Shown here: positions 22,873 to 33,816 of the stretch, piece after piece
Position numbering within the stretch: position 1 is the stretch's first letter
Layout of the letters: every line of letters begins with the position of its first letter
Origin: Tanypteryx hageni
Lineage: Eukaryota > Arthropoda > Insecta > Odonata > Petaluridae
Assembly (NCBI GenBank): GCA_028673005.1
Contig: CM054118.1
Coordinates: 90,620,858 to 90,684,857, forward strand
Direction: 5' to 3'
Length of the DNA stretch: 64,000 nt
The notes under the pieces: generated by a model
What the model was told of the DNA's origin: nothing
What the model saw: the letters and a program-made list of their open reading frames with translations, nothing else
Database searches by the model: none
Translations under genes and position numbers: made by a program

Positions 22873-23160
22873 GTAGCAGCGTAGCGGCGGCTTTGAGAAC
22901 TAACATCGTGTGGCTACGTGCGTGAACCTCCACGCAGAAAATGATGGCATCACTGGCGCCATGGCAATGGATCGCCAAGCAACGCTGTGATCCAACGAGT
23001 ATCGCCGCCGCTTCTGTGAATGCTTATTTACGAGAAATTGAAGACTTTGCTTAGTGTGTTACATAATAAGAATTGGGTTGGAGCGCTGCAAGTTGTTGCG
23101 ACGTATATCTTAAAAACTGTTGTTAGCATGTATATTTGTCCAATAAAGAAATTTGGAAAC
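22873..23160 (+). CDS. Candidate 3'-terminal exon with polyadenylation signal (weak)
   Basis: A strong acceptor (TTTTTCTGTTTCAG) is followed in phase 0 by VAA and TAG, about 255 bases without introns, and AATAAA at 23142-23147. If used after the 17893 exon it would be almost entirely 3' UTR. The stretch is richer in G+C than its surroundings (GCCGCCGCTTCTG). This is alternative to the exon at 29980, or belongs to a non-coding transcript. Confidence 0.3.
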
Positions 23161-23244
23161 TTATCATTCTTCAGTTTGATTCAATATGAGTTTTATTTTC
23201 TATCGGAACAACGAAAGATTTTATAAAAAAATTACAATTGCGAG

Positions 23245-23340
23245 AGGAGAAAAAAATCTGCCATGACCAAGAATCGAACCTAGGTCTTTCACCTGCCAGA
23301 CGGATGTTCTAACCACCGATCTATTATGCCAGACCGATAA
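23245..23340 (-). mobile_element. tRNA-like SINE head (SINE-E)
   Basis: On the minus strand: CGGTGGTTAGAACATCCGTC, then GACCTAGGTTCGATTCTTGG (B box), then CATGGCAGATTTTTTTCTC, the same 3' junction as at 57085-57110. Related body sequence (TGATGGAATAATATGG-type, ATGCAGAATGGCATAAGCTG) is at 23790-23835. Confidence 0.65.
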
Positions 23341-23514
23341 TACTGGATCAGGACGAGAGCTTTCAATCGCGACATTCCAACTTGTGCCTGTAAGCATACA
23401 GATTTTGTTCAATTTATTCCATGTTTTAAAAAAGAACCTTAAAAAATTTATATTCAGTCGCGTCGTAACTAACTTATATATATGCACTTGACTACAGTTT
23501 GTAATAAAATTCCA

Positions 23515-23610
23515 AACTATGAAAAATGTCGCGTCAGTGGGGTTCAAACCCAAGACTCTAAGAACAGCAGCCCGACACGTTCACCACACACATACCTGGT
23601 CAATTGCACA
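23515..23610 (-). mobile_element. Second tRNA-like SINE head
   Basis: Minus strand GGTGAACGTGTCGGGCTGC and GGGTTTGAACCCCAC give A- and B-box-like spacing. The stems are too imperfect for a working tRNA. Family assignment is open. Confidence 0.45.
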
Positions 23611-24009
23611 GCAACCATTGAAAACAAACTCAGATACGTAATTGTGTGTACAGCGGGGGTTAAACACCATACTTATCTTATGATCCATTTAATTCATCAT
23701 TTCCTAGAATTACATTTTAAATTCCTATATTCAATATGAAGCCAACTCATAAAGGAGCACTTCGCTACAGTTTATGATAAGATTCTAAAATTAATGGAAT
23801 AATATGGAACTATGCAGAATGGCATAAGCTGTAACGTTACATTAATTGCTGTCAGTAGATTACAGCGAATTAAAGCATAATAGAACTTACAGCGTGCACA
23901 AAATCCTTTGTCCAATATTTAAAAAAATAAAATTACCAATGTTATAATAATGACACAATTTATAATAAAATTCCTTTTCCCTTGAATTTAATCGGAGCCG
24001 AAGTTTTCG

Positions 24010-24400
24010 AGGTTCATGTTAGGCCTTCACGGTTACCGTAGCGGTCCCGGGGCCCACCAAGTCCCCACCGTACTTCACCCTACCAAGCATACACTCTACA
24101 CCCTCCGGCTCAATCGTCACCGTCCAAAAAACCCTTACATTTTAACTTAAATTGCTCAAGCGATTTAGGAAAGGGCTTCAAGGTATCCTCAGGCAGCTCA
24201 TTCCATTCACAGATTCCTCTATTTAGGAAGGATTTCTTGGCGACGTCAGTCTCCCGCGGCCTGTATTTAATTTTATATTTGTGGTCGTTTTTTCCTCTGT
24301 AATGAGGTTCCTCGATCCCAGATAATGAATTTTCCCATGCCCCTTTATTATTTAATATTTTAAATATCCCACATAGCCTATTAGATTATGGATAACTCAT
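24010..24400 (-). pseudogene. Non-LTR retrotransposon C-terminal fragment
   Basis: On the minus strand an open stretch reads KKSFLNRGICEWNELPED followed by TLKPFPKSLEQFKLKC, preceded by RPRETDVA. The pattern of Arg/Thr, then a Phe-hydrophobic-Asn/Arg block, then WN.LP and a final FK helix is the end of reverse-transcriptase polyproteins of CR1/L2/jockey-type elements. The RT core is absent, so this is a 5'-truncated copy. The stop follows FLDGDD, and a G+C-rich 3' UTR-like stretch extends to 24010. Confidence 0.7.
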
Positions 24401-24479
24401 ATATATGCATATCTATGAAATTTAAACAACAAAAATTACTCTTATTTGTCGAATTCAATATTTCACTTTCAAATAATAC

Positions 24480-24740
24480 ATATGGGACTACCGTGTGACG
24501 CGTGACCTTCTCCGTCAGGGTCGCGACACTCAACGTTAGAAAACGAGGACAGCCTAAACCTTACCCCTATAACCCCTCCGTTGCTTCAGTGCGTTTTGTT
24601 ACGGCCCTCCCATTGGTCGAAGACATTGCCAGGCAACGAGCTACGTAAGCAGACGCTTCTCCCTCCCCCCTCTCCACTGCTCCCCCACCCGCTGCCTGCT
24701 TTTCGTAGGAGCAGCCGATTTACCGTAAATCAAATAGTTT
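24480..24740. promoter_or_regulatory. CpG-rich patch with CCAAT and X-box-like motifs
   Basis: Unusually CpG-rich for this window (TGACGCGTGACC, GGTCGCGAC, TACGTAAGC). CATTGGTC (24611) is an inverted CCAAT box, and ATTGCCAGGCAAC (24624-24636) resembles the RFX X-box, imperfect in its first half. This could be a promoter or part of a repeat. No transcript start can be shown. Confidence 0.25.
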
Positions 24741-25224
24741 AATTATTCCATAAATTTGGCGCAATAATCCTCCGTCAATTTTTTACAGTTCTGAAAACAA
24801 TTTACCCATCAAATGTTTGTGTGGGAATTGGTACACACTTTAAAAAGAAAAGATATTTCTTTACGCGTTTATTGAGAAAAAAAGACAGCAAATCAATTTA
24901 CAAAATATAACAATAATAGTATTAGTCCATTGATCTGTAGAAACAAATATAGGACAAGGCTGGCATAGTATAAACATGAATGAATATCACATAAGAGCTT
25001 CTTTAGGAGCACATCATGAGCAAAAATAATAAATTCTAAACATTATTGATGTAATAAAAGTACATTCAAAAATATTTTAAGCAAGAAGTAATAGATTACA
25101 GCTATATCATAATATATACATAAAAAATCCAGGAAGTCCTTTACATTATAATACAATACAATAAGTTATACACAGAGCTTTTAAACTTAGACATTTACAT
25201 TCCTAATATGATTAGGAATTTGGC

Positions 25225-25345
25225 TTTCAGTCACTGTTGAAACAGGTTTTACCCCTGACGATGCCCACCTTGTGGGCGAAATGCATTGGGTGTTGTGACC
25301 CCCTAATTGTTTGGCTAAAGGAGTATTTTACCTTTATTAATCTTA
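25225..25345 (+). repeat. Rep-D repeat, possible small self-cleaving RNA fold
   Basis: Shares TTTCAGTCACTGTTGA and TGGGCGAAATGCAT(T/C)GGGT with 45325-45380. Here CTGACGA is followed by a GCCCAC...GTGGGC stem and GAAA, the order of the hammerhead ribozyme core. The second copy has lost CTGANGA, so the ribozyme reading is weak. Penelope-like retroelements carry such motifs. Confidence 0.4.
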
Positions 25346-25424
25346 GCCAAAGTTATTGAGCTACTATCAATTATCAGTTTTTATCATTAGTCACTGGTAA
25401 AACATTAATTTTAAAAATATCTTT

Positions 25425-25990
25425 TTAACAATGTGGGAAAATGTTTCAAACAAGGGTTGTAGAAATTTAAATTTCCTACAACATTTATTCCAAAATGTTC
25501 ATATTAATCAAATATTTTTTTAAAAATGGATAAGTGACAAGAACCGGCCTTGGTAGAGGGGTGGTTAGCATGTCTGGCTCCCAATGCTAGGGTCACGGGT
25601 TCGAATCCTGCCGAGGGCACTGTTGTATGTGTTCATCTTTATTAACGTTATTACGCTCATTGTAAAAGGCTGTTAACAGCTGCTTATAAGCTAATATAAA
25701 ATTATAAAAATAAAATAAAAGTAAACACCCACTTCCGGTTGACCAAACTTTACCAAAAATCAGTTCTTGTGACTGTCATGAGAATGTTAAGTATAAAATT
25801 TCGCATTGACCTGATTAATAGTTTTTGTGTTAGAGCACCCACAAAAAAAGTCACACACACACAGACATCATTGAGAAAATAATCAAAATGTGTTCAGGGG
25901 ACCTCAAAACGTGTATTTCCGTTGAAATCTTAAAATTGATTCTTTTCATGAAACACTTTTCCCTATACTACGTATGGAGAAAGTAAAAAT
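25425..25990 (-). repeat. Rep-A copy split by a SINE
   Basis: Matches 740-1159 in the same order, ending at ACGTATGGAGAAAGTAAAAAT. It is interrupted at 25541-25730 by a tRNA-like SINE. Confidence 0.7.
25541..25730 (+). mobile_element. tRNA-derived SINE nested in Rep-A
   Basis: GCCTTGGTAGAGGGGTGGTT with A box TGGTTAGCATG and B box GGGTTCGAATCC, 3' tail AAAATTATAAAAATAAAATA. In other Rep-A copies GTGACAA joins directly to AGTAAACACCC, which is the empty site. Confidence 0.75.
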
Positions 25991-28938
25991 GGGTAGGGAA
26001 TTTCAAAAGTGGAACAGAGATTTTGGTGGAGGAGTCTCACTGTGAACGCCCTGTTTCAGCTACAAAAGAGGAAATCATTTAAGTATGTCAACATTGGGGT
26101 AGAATATGTGGAAAACCTACAAAAGCTGAGTAGTATCATGAAACTGGGAGCTAAAATGTATATCAGTAACACTTCCCTAACCTATTCCCTTTGTACATAA
26201 GCCTTTCACTTGCCCCTCATGAAAGCATATGACTCTCAAGTGCAGCAACAATGGTAGTTGTTATGGTAGCTTACATTTCTCATTGTTAAAAAATTGAAAA
26301 AACATATTTTTTTCTGATACTAGACACATTTTTATGCTAATCTGACATGGATTCAAATTTTCCATATCCCAAGTTCGTACCATGCTTTTAAGCAATTTTT
26401 AAATGTGACTAATTAATATGCTACACTCTCATCTCCATATTGATCAAATGGAGAAAATAAAAGCTTCTGGAATCAGCCCATGATCTTATTGTAGATGACA
26501 ACATGTTTAAAAGGTGCAATAGTTAGATCCCATTATATTGCAAAAAAATCGTCGAAATTATACTTGATTTAACTTTTTAAAGCAAGTTTATTTCATTGAA
26601 AAACATTTTATTATTTAAATTAAAAAAGAAAATTGTAATTAATAAATTATTTAGCATGTTGAGGATCGCATCCAGAAACCAATAATGGATAGTCAAATAT
26701 TTTGATACAGTCCTCTTTATCAATTGAGATGCAACTGTCTCATTTTACATTATTCTCTTGTAATTCACAAAGTACTTGGAATAGAAAAACAATACGATAC
26801 CTCTTAGGTGACCCTGCTGCTGCCAACAGGAAATCAAATATAACACAATGGTAAAGTGACAAGGAAATGCTTACAACTATATTGGAGTGACGTTATACAA
26901 AGCAGAAATATACTTAATAGAATTGTCCACTTGGAGGGATAACAAACGATACGAAAAGTAGCGGAATAACGGAAATCTTCTGCTGGCTGGATTAAGGGTG
27001 CTCTCTTGCTGCTTGCTCGTCCTCTCTCTCTCTGTCTCCTTCCCCCTACTCAGGTTCAACACTTGTGACTGATGGCTGGCAGTCTGCAATGTTGCCAGGT
27101 CAGAAGTCCACTTGTTCGATCTGTTCTTGAGAAGAGGGCACACCACTCACGAAAGTCTATTGGTTAAATCACATGATGGTAGCGTTCTCTTCTGGGCTAA
27201 TGTCTGTTGCTTGTAAAAGTAGGGACTCTGTACGTAGGTGCAAAGCCGAAGTACTCACATATGCCTAAGTGTGTGCGTATGCCGGGATGCGTGTGTTTGC
27301 AGGGGTGCGTCATTTGCTGGAGTTCGAAAAACTGATGGGGAACTCGATAAACTGTCGGAGGGTAAAATGCTGCACGATGATTCAAACTTTATGTAAGCAT
27401 ACATTTTTAAAGATAAATCTTTTATCAATTGAGATCTGACAGTTTAAAGTCAGCTGTCATTTCTTGTTTGTTGTGCGTTGCTTTTTTTAAAGTGCTTTAA
27501 AATTTTAAAAAATTTGGATGAATTCCCGTGACAATTGTTAGTGGTAAAAGAAGTTTTTTTTTCAAATTGAAACTGATCAAAACCTATTTGAGATCAAGAA
27601 CCTCTCAAGGATGGTTAAACAGACTTGCAACAATTTCAATTGACAAGGTGTGGTTTCAAAACCAGATACATCAAAATTAATTGCCACATTTGCCGAGGGA
27701 AAAGCAAGAAAAACTTTTTCAGTTAATTTTTAAAAAAATAATATTAAAAAACATTTTTTGTTAAGACATTTGAATTTTTTACACATTTTGGCTCCTTGCA
27801 AAGTTTTGGCACCCTTGGCAAAATGCCCCAGTTGCCCCCTTTAACATGGCACTGTTCATATGGTGCAAGCTTGGTAGGAGGAATAGTGAATTCACGACTG
27901 ACTCCACCTTTGATGTATCACTCTCATATGGTCATTGTCGTTGTTCATCCACAAGACCATTGAACAGATTGGTTAATTTATGGCTTCTTATTACATTTTC
28001 TCCTTCCGTCAACATGGCGGTTGTGATATTTTTAGCTCTTTTTATAAAAAAATGTGATTATAGTTTCACCTTTAGCATCCATGCATTCATTAAAATTGGA
28101 ATTGTGTCTGAACCAAAAGGGATAGAAAGATGAAATTTTTGGAAAACAGGTTTCTTCCAGGATATATTGAGATGCTCCTAGAAAGCTGAGCACATCTTGG
28201 AAAAACATATTTCTGTAGACACTTTTCTGTAAAACATTCTTGTGATGATACATAGCACAACTTGAAATTGTCACTTGATTAACTGCATAAATATGATAAT
28301 AATACTCAGTGACAATATACAAATTTATTGTTTACATTTTAATATATTCCAAAATTTGTATAATATTAAAATTTTCTAAAATGTGTAAGATAAAAATTAT
28401 TTATAAGATATGGCTGAGCAGGTAGCATTAGATTGAGATTATGTATAGTGGTTGGAATGACATGAGTGAATAGCATTGACACATTCTAGATAACATAAGA
28501 CATTTCCGAGGTTTAGCATAATTTTTTCAAGGGAATAAAGACCCAAATGAATGTAGAGAAATTTTAGCAATGGTAGAAAGGCAGGTGATACAGATAGCGT
28601 AACCTAAATTTGATTGACTGTTAGAAGTTTTCATCCCATGCTAAAAGTCTATTAGTTAAATAGATTTGTTGCTGTGTCCTCCTGTGCTTCTTAAATGTTT
28701 GAAATATAAAATTCTTGTATTGAAATTGAGGGAAGTTTCTTCACACTTGCAAAGGAAGGCAGTTTTTTTTCACTTGTCCTTAATTTTGTCATAACATATC
28801 ATCAGCATAGCCCATTTTAATAAATCTATTGCTTGCCAGCTGCCAAAAAATTTTAATCTAAATACTTCAGTGTCATATGTCTCAATATCATTTGCATTGA
28901 TTTTTACTTTTCCCTGGATGATTTTTTCCTTACTGATG
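25991..28938. other. No gene recognised (about 2.9 kb)
   Basis: Mostly AT-rich sequence with short open frames. 26000-26220 is somewhat protein-like but has stops in every frame. A CT-rich tract lies at 27020-27050. No element borders were found. Confidence 0.35.
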
Positions 28939-28940
28939 TA

Positions 28941-29845
28941 CGAGGGATGTTCAATAAATAAGTTTCAGGGGCCTTGTAAATCCACATCAGTTTATTTACA
29001 GAAATGAGAGCTACATTAAAAACTAGCAACATTCTTCCTCTATTTCTCTACATAATCCCCTTCCACATTCAGGCAATTGCTCCATCACCACACCAACTTT
29101 TTGAATCCCTCTGTGAAGAAATCAGTTCCCTGCATACAAAGGAAATGGTAGAAAGCTTCTTGAACCTCCGTGTCGTTTCAAAAATGCTGACCTTCCAACT
29201 CCTTCTTCAATGCTGGGAACAAATGGAAGTCGCTCGGAGCTGTGGTCCAGTCTTTCACAACCGTGACGTCGCTTTCCAGTAGGCCAGAATGTCAGAGATG
29301 ATGGTGTGGGTGTGTGCCAATGGAATTGCTTCGGCTACCTCACGAACTTTAACACACCCATTTTCTTGAATCATTTGGTCCACTCGCTCCACATTGGCAT
29401 CTGCACCGACAGTAGAGGGACAGACAGTTTGAAGTTCATCGCACAGACTCGTTCGCCCTTCACTGAACAGTCAACACCATCTTTGCACCATTTGCTCCTG
29501 CATCATGTCTTCTCCATACACTTCCTCCAGCTCACTGTGGATGGCACTTCCTGACAAGCCCCGCGCCCACTTGTACCGGACGACAGCCCACACCTCTTTA
29601 CATCACGTCTCCAACACATGAATGTTTGCCATCATGTCTGAACTCACAATGTAGCAGGCATGCTCGGTGGTGCATGCTGTCCAGTTAAGCGGCCGCTGTG
29701 CATGACAAACAGCTGGCAGCACCACGATGGGTACCAGAAGAAGTAGAGGAAGGATGTCGCTAATTTTTAATGTAGCTCTCATTTCTGTAAATAAACAGTT
29801 GTAGATTTACGAGGCTCCCGAAACGTACTTATTGAACAACCCTCT
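28941..29845 (-). mobile_element. Mariner element with ~95-bp inverted repeats, internally deleted
   Basis: Flanked by TA (28939-28940 and 29846-29847). Left CGAGGGATGTTCAATAAATA and right, as complement, AGAGGGTTGTTCAATAAGTA. Similarity continues inward about 95 bp through CAGAAATGAGAGCTACATTA. A total of 905 bp is short of the usual 1.3 kb. Confidence 0.9.
29020..29770 (-). pseudogene. Mariner transposase remnant, catalytic core deleted
   Basis: On the minus strand the N-terminal Mos1-type helix-turn-helix is readable: VVRYKWARGLSGSAIHSELE, then VYGEDMMQEQMVQRW, FSEGRTSLCDE and VDQMIQENGCVKVREVAEA (29610-29320). It jumps directly to the C-terminal part DFFTEGFKKLVWWSNCLN and VEGDYVEK (29130-29035). 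The middle with all three catalytic Asp is missing, and there are stops and frameshifts. A transposase-dead copy. Confidence 0.85.
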
Positions 29846-29979
29846 TAATATTGTCATATGTCTTCTTTTTAATAATCTATTACTAGCAAAAGTTCTGATT
29901 TTATTTCCCGTTTTTTAGCATTTTTTTCATTTTGCATTGTTTGATGTTCATCAAATTAAAAATTAAAATTTTTCTCTAG

Positions 29980-30117
29980 GTCAGTGACCAGCAAGTTACA
30001 CTTGAGAAAGCGGGAGTTCCAGGCTTTTATGTGACAAATAATCCACTGGAAGTTAAAGTCCAAATGCATCTTTTGGATTTTATATTTCGTCTGAGTAAGA
30101 TGAAACTCCCTCAGTGA
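29980..30117 (+). CDS. Candidate terminal coding exon, unidentified protein
   Basis: After acceptor TTTTTCTCTAG an open frame in phase 0 runs 45 codons to TGA (30115-30117): begins [18 protein letters not shown] and ends [12 protein letters not shown]. Phase and strand agree with the exons at 2918-18018, so it may be the gene's last coding exon 12 kb downstream. An alternative donor (GTAAGA) inside the exon at about 30095 would skip the stop. It may also belong to a separate gene. No domain is recognised. Confidence 0.4.
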   Translation, partial: VSDQQVTLEKAGVPGFYVTNNPLEVKVQMHLLDFIFRLSKMKLPQ

Positions 30118-30959
30118 AATTAGTGAGTGCTGTGTAGATAGATCATCATTCATGAAAGTTCATTTTTATATATTTATGTTGTTAATTACTTTTCTCAGGA
30201 TGTAAGCAAAAATTTATATATATGCAGACCTCATCTTTCGCAGGAGTTACATTCCTGAAGAACTCCGCAAAAGGGAAACTGCGAAAGAGAAGTAAATAAG
30301 GCAATGTGAAATACAGGCATTGGTTCCCACCCCAACAAGTGCGAACTGTAGTGTGATTTTTTATGCTGTATTGGTGACTGTAGAACAGATGGAGTGGTGG
30401 GAAAATATGAAAGTTGAAGGACAAGAGACAAAACAAGATAAAATAACATGCGAATGAAGTGAAAGAAAAAAACTATTGTTTAATTTTGGTAGTAGAATCC
30501 AAGAAATTAAGAATGGTTGCCTCTTGCAGAGGCTACTGACACAGATAAAACAAAAAGTGGTGGTTAAAATGTAAAACGCTGAAGTCAAGATGCAATAAAA
30601 TAGATCATCTAAAGGAGAGATAGAAACATAAAAGAGAATCCCTATAGATAAATTAAAGAAATAATAATTTTATTAGAATTTTCCAACTTACAATGAATGA
30701 TGTAGCAGAAAAACTTAGATGACGTCGATGGAGATAGTGAATAATAGCATTAGTTGTCACAGGCAGAGGAAGATGTTTGCTTTAAGAATTCAATTATCTA
30801 AAGCTACCTTCCTTTCATTTTTAAACTTTTGTAAATTTCACTTGCAGGAGCTAACACAGAATCAATGTCTCTCTTGTATTTAATAATCCTTTCCATTAAT
30901 GGATTGATGTCCAATACCTTCTCTTTTACTTAATTATTTTATGGATCTCTGATAATGCT

Positions 30960-32619
30960 TCTGCAATTAATTTTGATTAATTAATTGATTGATTAATTTT
31001 GATATCTTCTTCATCACTGTCACTTGACTGTAAAAGTTCTAAAAGTACCTCATAAGTCAACTCTTTCTGTTGGAGCTCAATGAAATCACTTACTTCCTCC
31101 TGCAGATCATAAAATCCTTCCCCCTCCAATAATTTTTGTCAACTCAATGATCCTGCTAATTTCACTGCCTATTGGGAAAACCTTTAAATTGAACAACTTC
31201 AGGCCACAGTTCTTTCCAGGAGCTATTCACAGTAAAATTTTTAACTTTGTCCCACAACTGTTTAATGATATCGATGGATGTCAGAATGTTATATGAATTC
31301 CATGCTTCACAAACAGTAATTGATGGATTAGTGTATATGTTACGGTAAAAGTACATAATCGGGAAATTTGTACATTTACCGGTAAATGTGCACATTTACC
31401 ACCAAGCTCTGTAAATGTAAGTTTAAGTTTCCAGAAATACGTATTATCCGTACATTTCCCGGTAAATGTGCACTTTTACCGATGTGCTTTGGTAAATGTG
31501 GAAATAAGTAAGAATGAGAAATGCTACACTTTAATAATTATGTTAATTTATAACAATAATCATCGAGGGTTCGGCTCCACTGGTATAGGTTAAGATGAAC
31601 GCTTCCCAACCCGAGGGGGGAACACAGTGAACATGAGGAGGAACCAAAAACACTTCGACTAACCTACCTACCCAACCCGGTGGGGCCAAGTAAAATTTGC
31701 CTTCATGTTCAAATTTAGTTTAGTTGTACACATTTACCAAGAAATTTACGCATTTACCGGACAATGCACAGTTACCATACTTCTAAACTGCGACAGATGT
31801 TGTGGCCTGTGTTGTGACGTTTATCCACATTTACCAGTGTCTCTAGGTAAATGTGCACATTTCCCCAATCCAATCGGTAAAAGTATGTTATACTTACATT
31901 TACCGAACTTGGTGATAAATGTGCACATTAACCGGGAAATGTACACATTTACCGTGACATATATATGGCTGAAGCTGCGCCAGATGTAATAAGTTTTGAA
32001 AGCTACAATTACTCCTTGGTCTAGTGGTTGGAATAGTGGTGTGGTGTTAGGTGGCAGGAACAGATTGGGATATATAACCTTTTGATTCAGTGTGATTCAA
32101 AAACACATTTTGGAATTCCTTAGCTATCTCCTGATCAGCTGATGCAGCTTCTCCCAACTGCCTAATATTATGCAAATTAAAACATTTAAAAATTTCAAGC
32201 CGGCTCCTACTAGCAGAAAAATTTCCAGAAGAATTTTCATCATTATCACCTTCACTCTCAGTCTTTAAATGATCATATAAATTAAGGACTTTATTTCTTA
32301 TTAGCATTCCACGAAGGGGAATATTTTTTTATTATATCCTATATCCATATCTTCAATAGTTTTTTCATTTGTTCTGATCTAGTGCTGCAACTCATAAAAG
32401 AAAACTTAGCACTTGATGAAGCAGCAAAATTGACACTTCTTCGAATTTTGTCCTCAGCTTTTTTAGTGTAGTGAATTTTTGACTCATTTATTCTGTATTC
32501 TCTAGAAATAGAGGAAACAATTTATCCAATATACCGACTTTTTCTTTCAAGGACCTAACTTTATGTTGTCTTGTAGTAGACTGATCATTTATGCTTGTAT
32601 TTGCACACTTAGGAGACAT
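30960..32619 (-). pseudogene. Tigger/Jerky-type transposase with missing DDE core
   Basis: Minus strand. Start at 32619 (MSPKCANTS), then psq helix-turn-helix with RQHKVRSLKEKVGILDKL, a Tc5-type DNA-binding segment with FAASSSAKFSFMSCSTRSEQ, and FKCFNLHNIRQLGEAASADQE with a GYISQSVPAT end at about 32050. The catalytic domain that should follow is absent, its place taken by the foldback repeat and about 80 bp of other sequence. The C-terminal helix resumes at 31320 with AWNSYNILTSIDIIKQLWDK and SWKELWPEVV. Several stops and frame changes. It is a different lineage from the 13583-15115 gene. Confidence 0.8.
31335..31966. mobile_element. Foldback element built from GTAAATGTGCAC palindromes
   Basis: Outer ends TATATGTTACGGTAAA and TATATGTCACGGTAAA (complement) are near mirror images for about 90 bp, through CATTTACCACCAAGCTC/TTATCACCAAGTTC. 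Within each arm the palindrome GGTAAATGTGCACATTTACC and variants repeat at least seven times (31372-31500, 31725-31960). The centre (31505-31705) is unrelated G+C-richer sequence. No protein is encoded. Confidence 0.75.
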
Positions 32620-32754
32620 CGTAAATTCAATAGATGGGTTAAATTTGAAAAATAATTGTTTAAAACTCGAAGCAACCTGCAGGTTACTATCAACAAAACA
32701 AAATGACGTGCCACTCAGCCATTTGTCACTCCTAAAAATCATCAATAGTGAATG

Positions 32755-33030
32755 TGTTTGTATTTTTGGCTAATCAGCCTCTTGGATTATTATAGCCATA
32801 ACTCCTTCCACACAGAACACGATCACAAGGGAGGAGGGAAACCTGGTGCCGGCATTAGCCTACTCTTAACAAAGACGGAACGTTGATTTTGCACTGTCTC
32901 CTCAAACCACACAAACGGGGCCGGGCGAGCTTGGAAAAAATCCTACTTTCGCAGGATTCGTACCCGCTGTCCTTTCAAGCAGCAGGCAAGTAGCAGCCAG
33001 CATCCTAACCACTACACTACCGGCACCCCT
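32755..33030 (-). mobile_element. tRNA-derived SINE with exact 14-bp target duplication
   Basis: ATCAATAGTGAATG occurs at 32741-32754 and again at 33031-33044. On the minus strand the head (33025-32945) has GTAGTGTAGTGGTTAGGATG and GGGTACGAATCC-type boxes, and the tail AATAATCCAAGAGGCTGAT. The tail matches the SINE at 33111-33325, which lies in the opposite direction. Confidence 0.85.
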
Positions 33031-33110
33031 ATCAATAGTGAATGATAATGCGTAAAACACAAAGCATAGTAGACAGCATTGTCACATGCAAGAAAAGACA
33101 CTACAATGGT

Positions 33111-33325
33111 GGTGGCAAAGTGGTTAGAGTGTTGGCCTTGCACGCAGCGGTCCCAGGTTCAAATCTGGTAGAGGCCAGGATTTTTCAACCTGGGATTGTC
33201 CCTCTCCTACTTGTGTGCCTTGAGGAGACTGCGCAAGGTTTCCCTCCTCCCTTGTGAGTGTGATTGGTGTGGAAGGAGTTATGGCTATAATGATCCAAGA
33301 GACTGATAAGCCAAAAATACAAACA
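33111..33325 (+). mobile_element. tRNA-derived SINE, same family, opposite direction
   Basis: A box AAGTGGTTAGAGTGTTGG, B box AGGTTCAAATCTGG; the 3' part has GGAAGGAGTTATGGCTATAA and AATACAAACACACAC. Flanks ACTACAATGGT and ACTCCAATGGT form a target duplication with one difference. Confidence 0.8.
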
Positions 33326-33816
33326 CACACTCCAATGGTAATGAAATGGGTGACTGAGAGTATTCTTACCCTATGGGACTTAACCACCATCAAAAAGCCA
33401 AATATCCTGAGCAGTAATGTCAATATAGCGATGTTTCCATTAGATTTACCAACTGTTCATGTTTCATATAAAGAGACATAGTCAAGAATGGGGAAGAATT
33501 GCACCATAAAAATATAAGTATGAATAAGACATTAATGTAAATTAATGTTTTATTGCTCGTGAATAATACACCATTACATTTACTTAAATATGATTGCGTA
33601 CTAGAATATCACAACAGTATTTTTCAGGACTGAGGGAAAAAGTGATTTTGTTTCGGCTCAAAAGAGTCATTTATTTATAATTCGCAGTCGCTAAGAAGAA
33701 GTAAAGCATCACCTAGCCTCTTCTGTGATTTTAATCACACATGATACTGCGAAAGAGGAAACTGGTCACAAATGAGGAAGCGAGAAAGAGCGAAACACGG
33801 GAAGAACAAGGTCTGC

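Larger units (their letters stand above)
30224..33816 (-). mobile_element. Second Tigger-type element, heavily interrupted
   Basis: Possible ends GCAGACCTCATCTTTCGC (left) and AGGTCTGC (right, 33809-33816), with CGAAAGAG-type subterminal blocks on both sides (30285, 33745). TA borders are not clear, so the limits are approximate. Inside are a broken transposase, a foldback element (31335-31966) and two SINEs (32755-33030, 33111-33325). Confidence 0.55.

Noticed and set aside
28032..28322. 96-codon minus-strand open frame
   Set aside because: No domain and no supporting context in an AT-rich stretch.
31341..31960. CRISPR-like array of GTAAATGTGCAC repeats
   Set aside because: Repeats are unevenly spaced, palindromic and mirrored about a centre; the context is eukaryotic, so a foldback element explains them.
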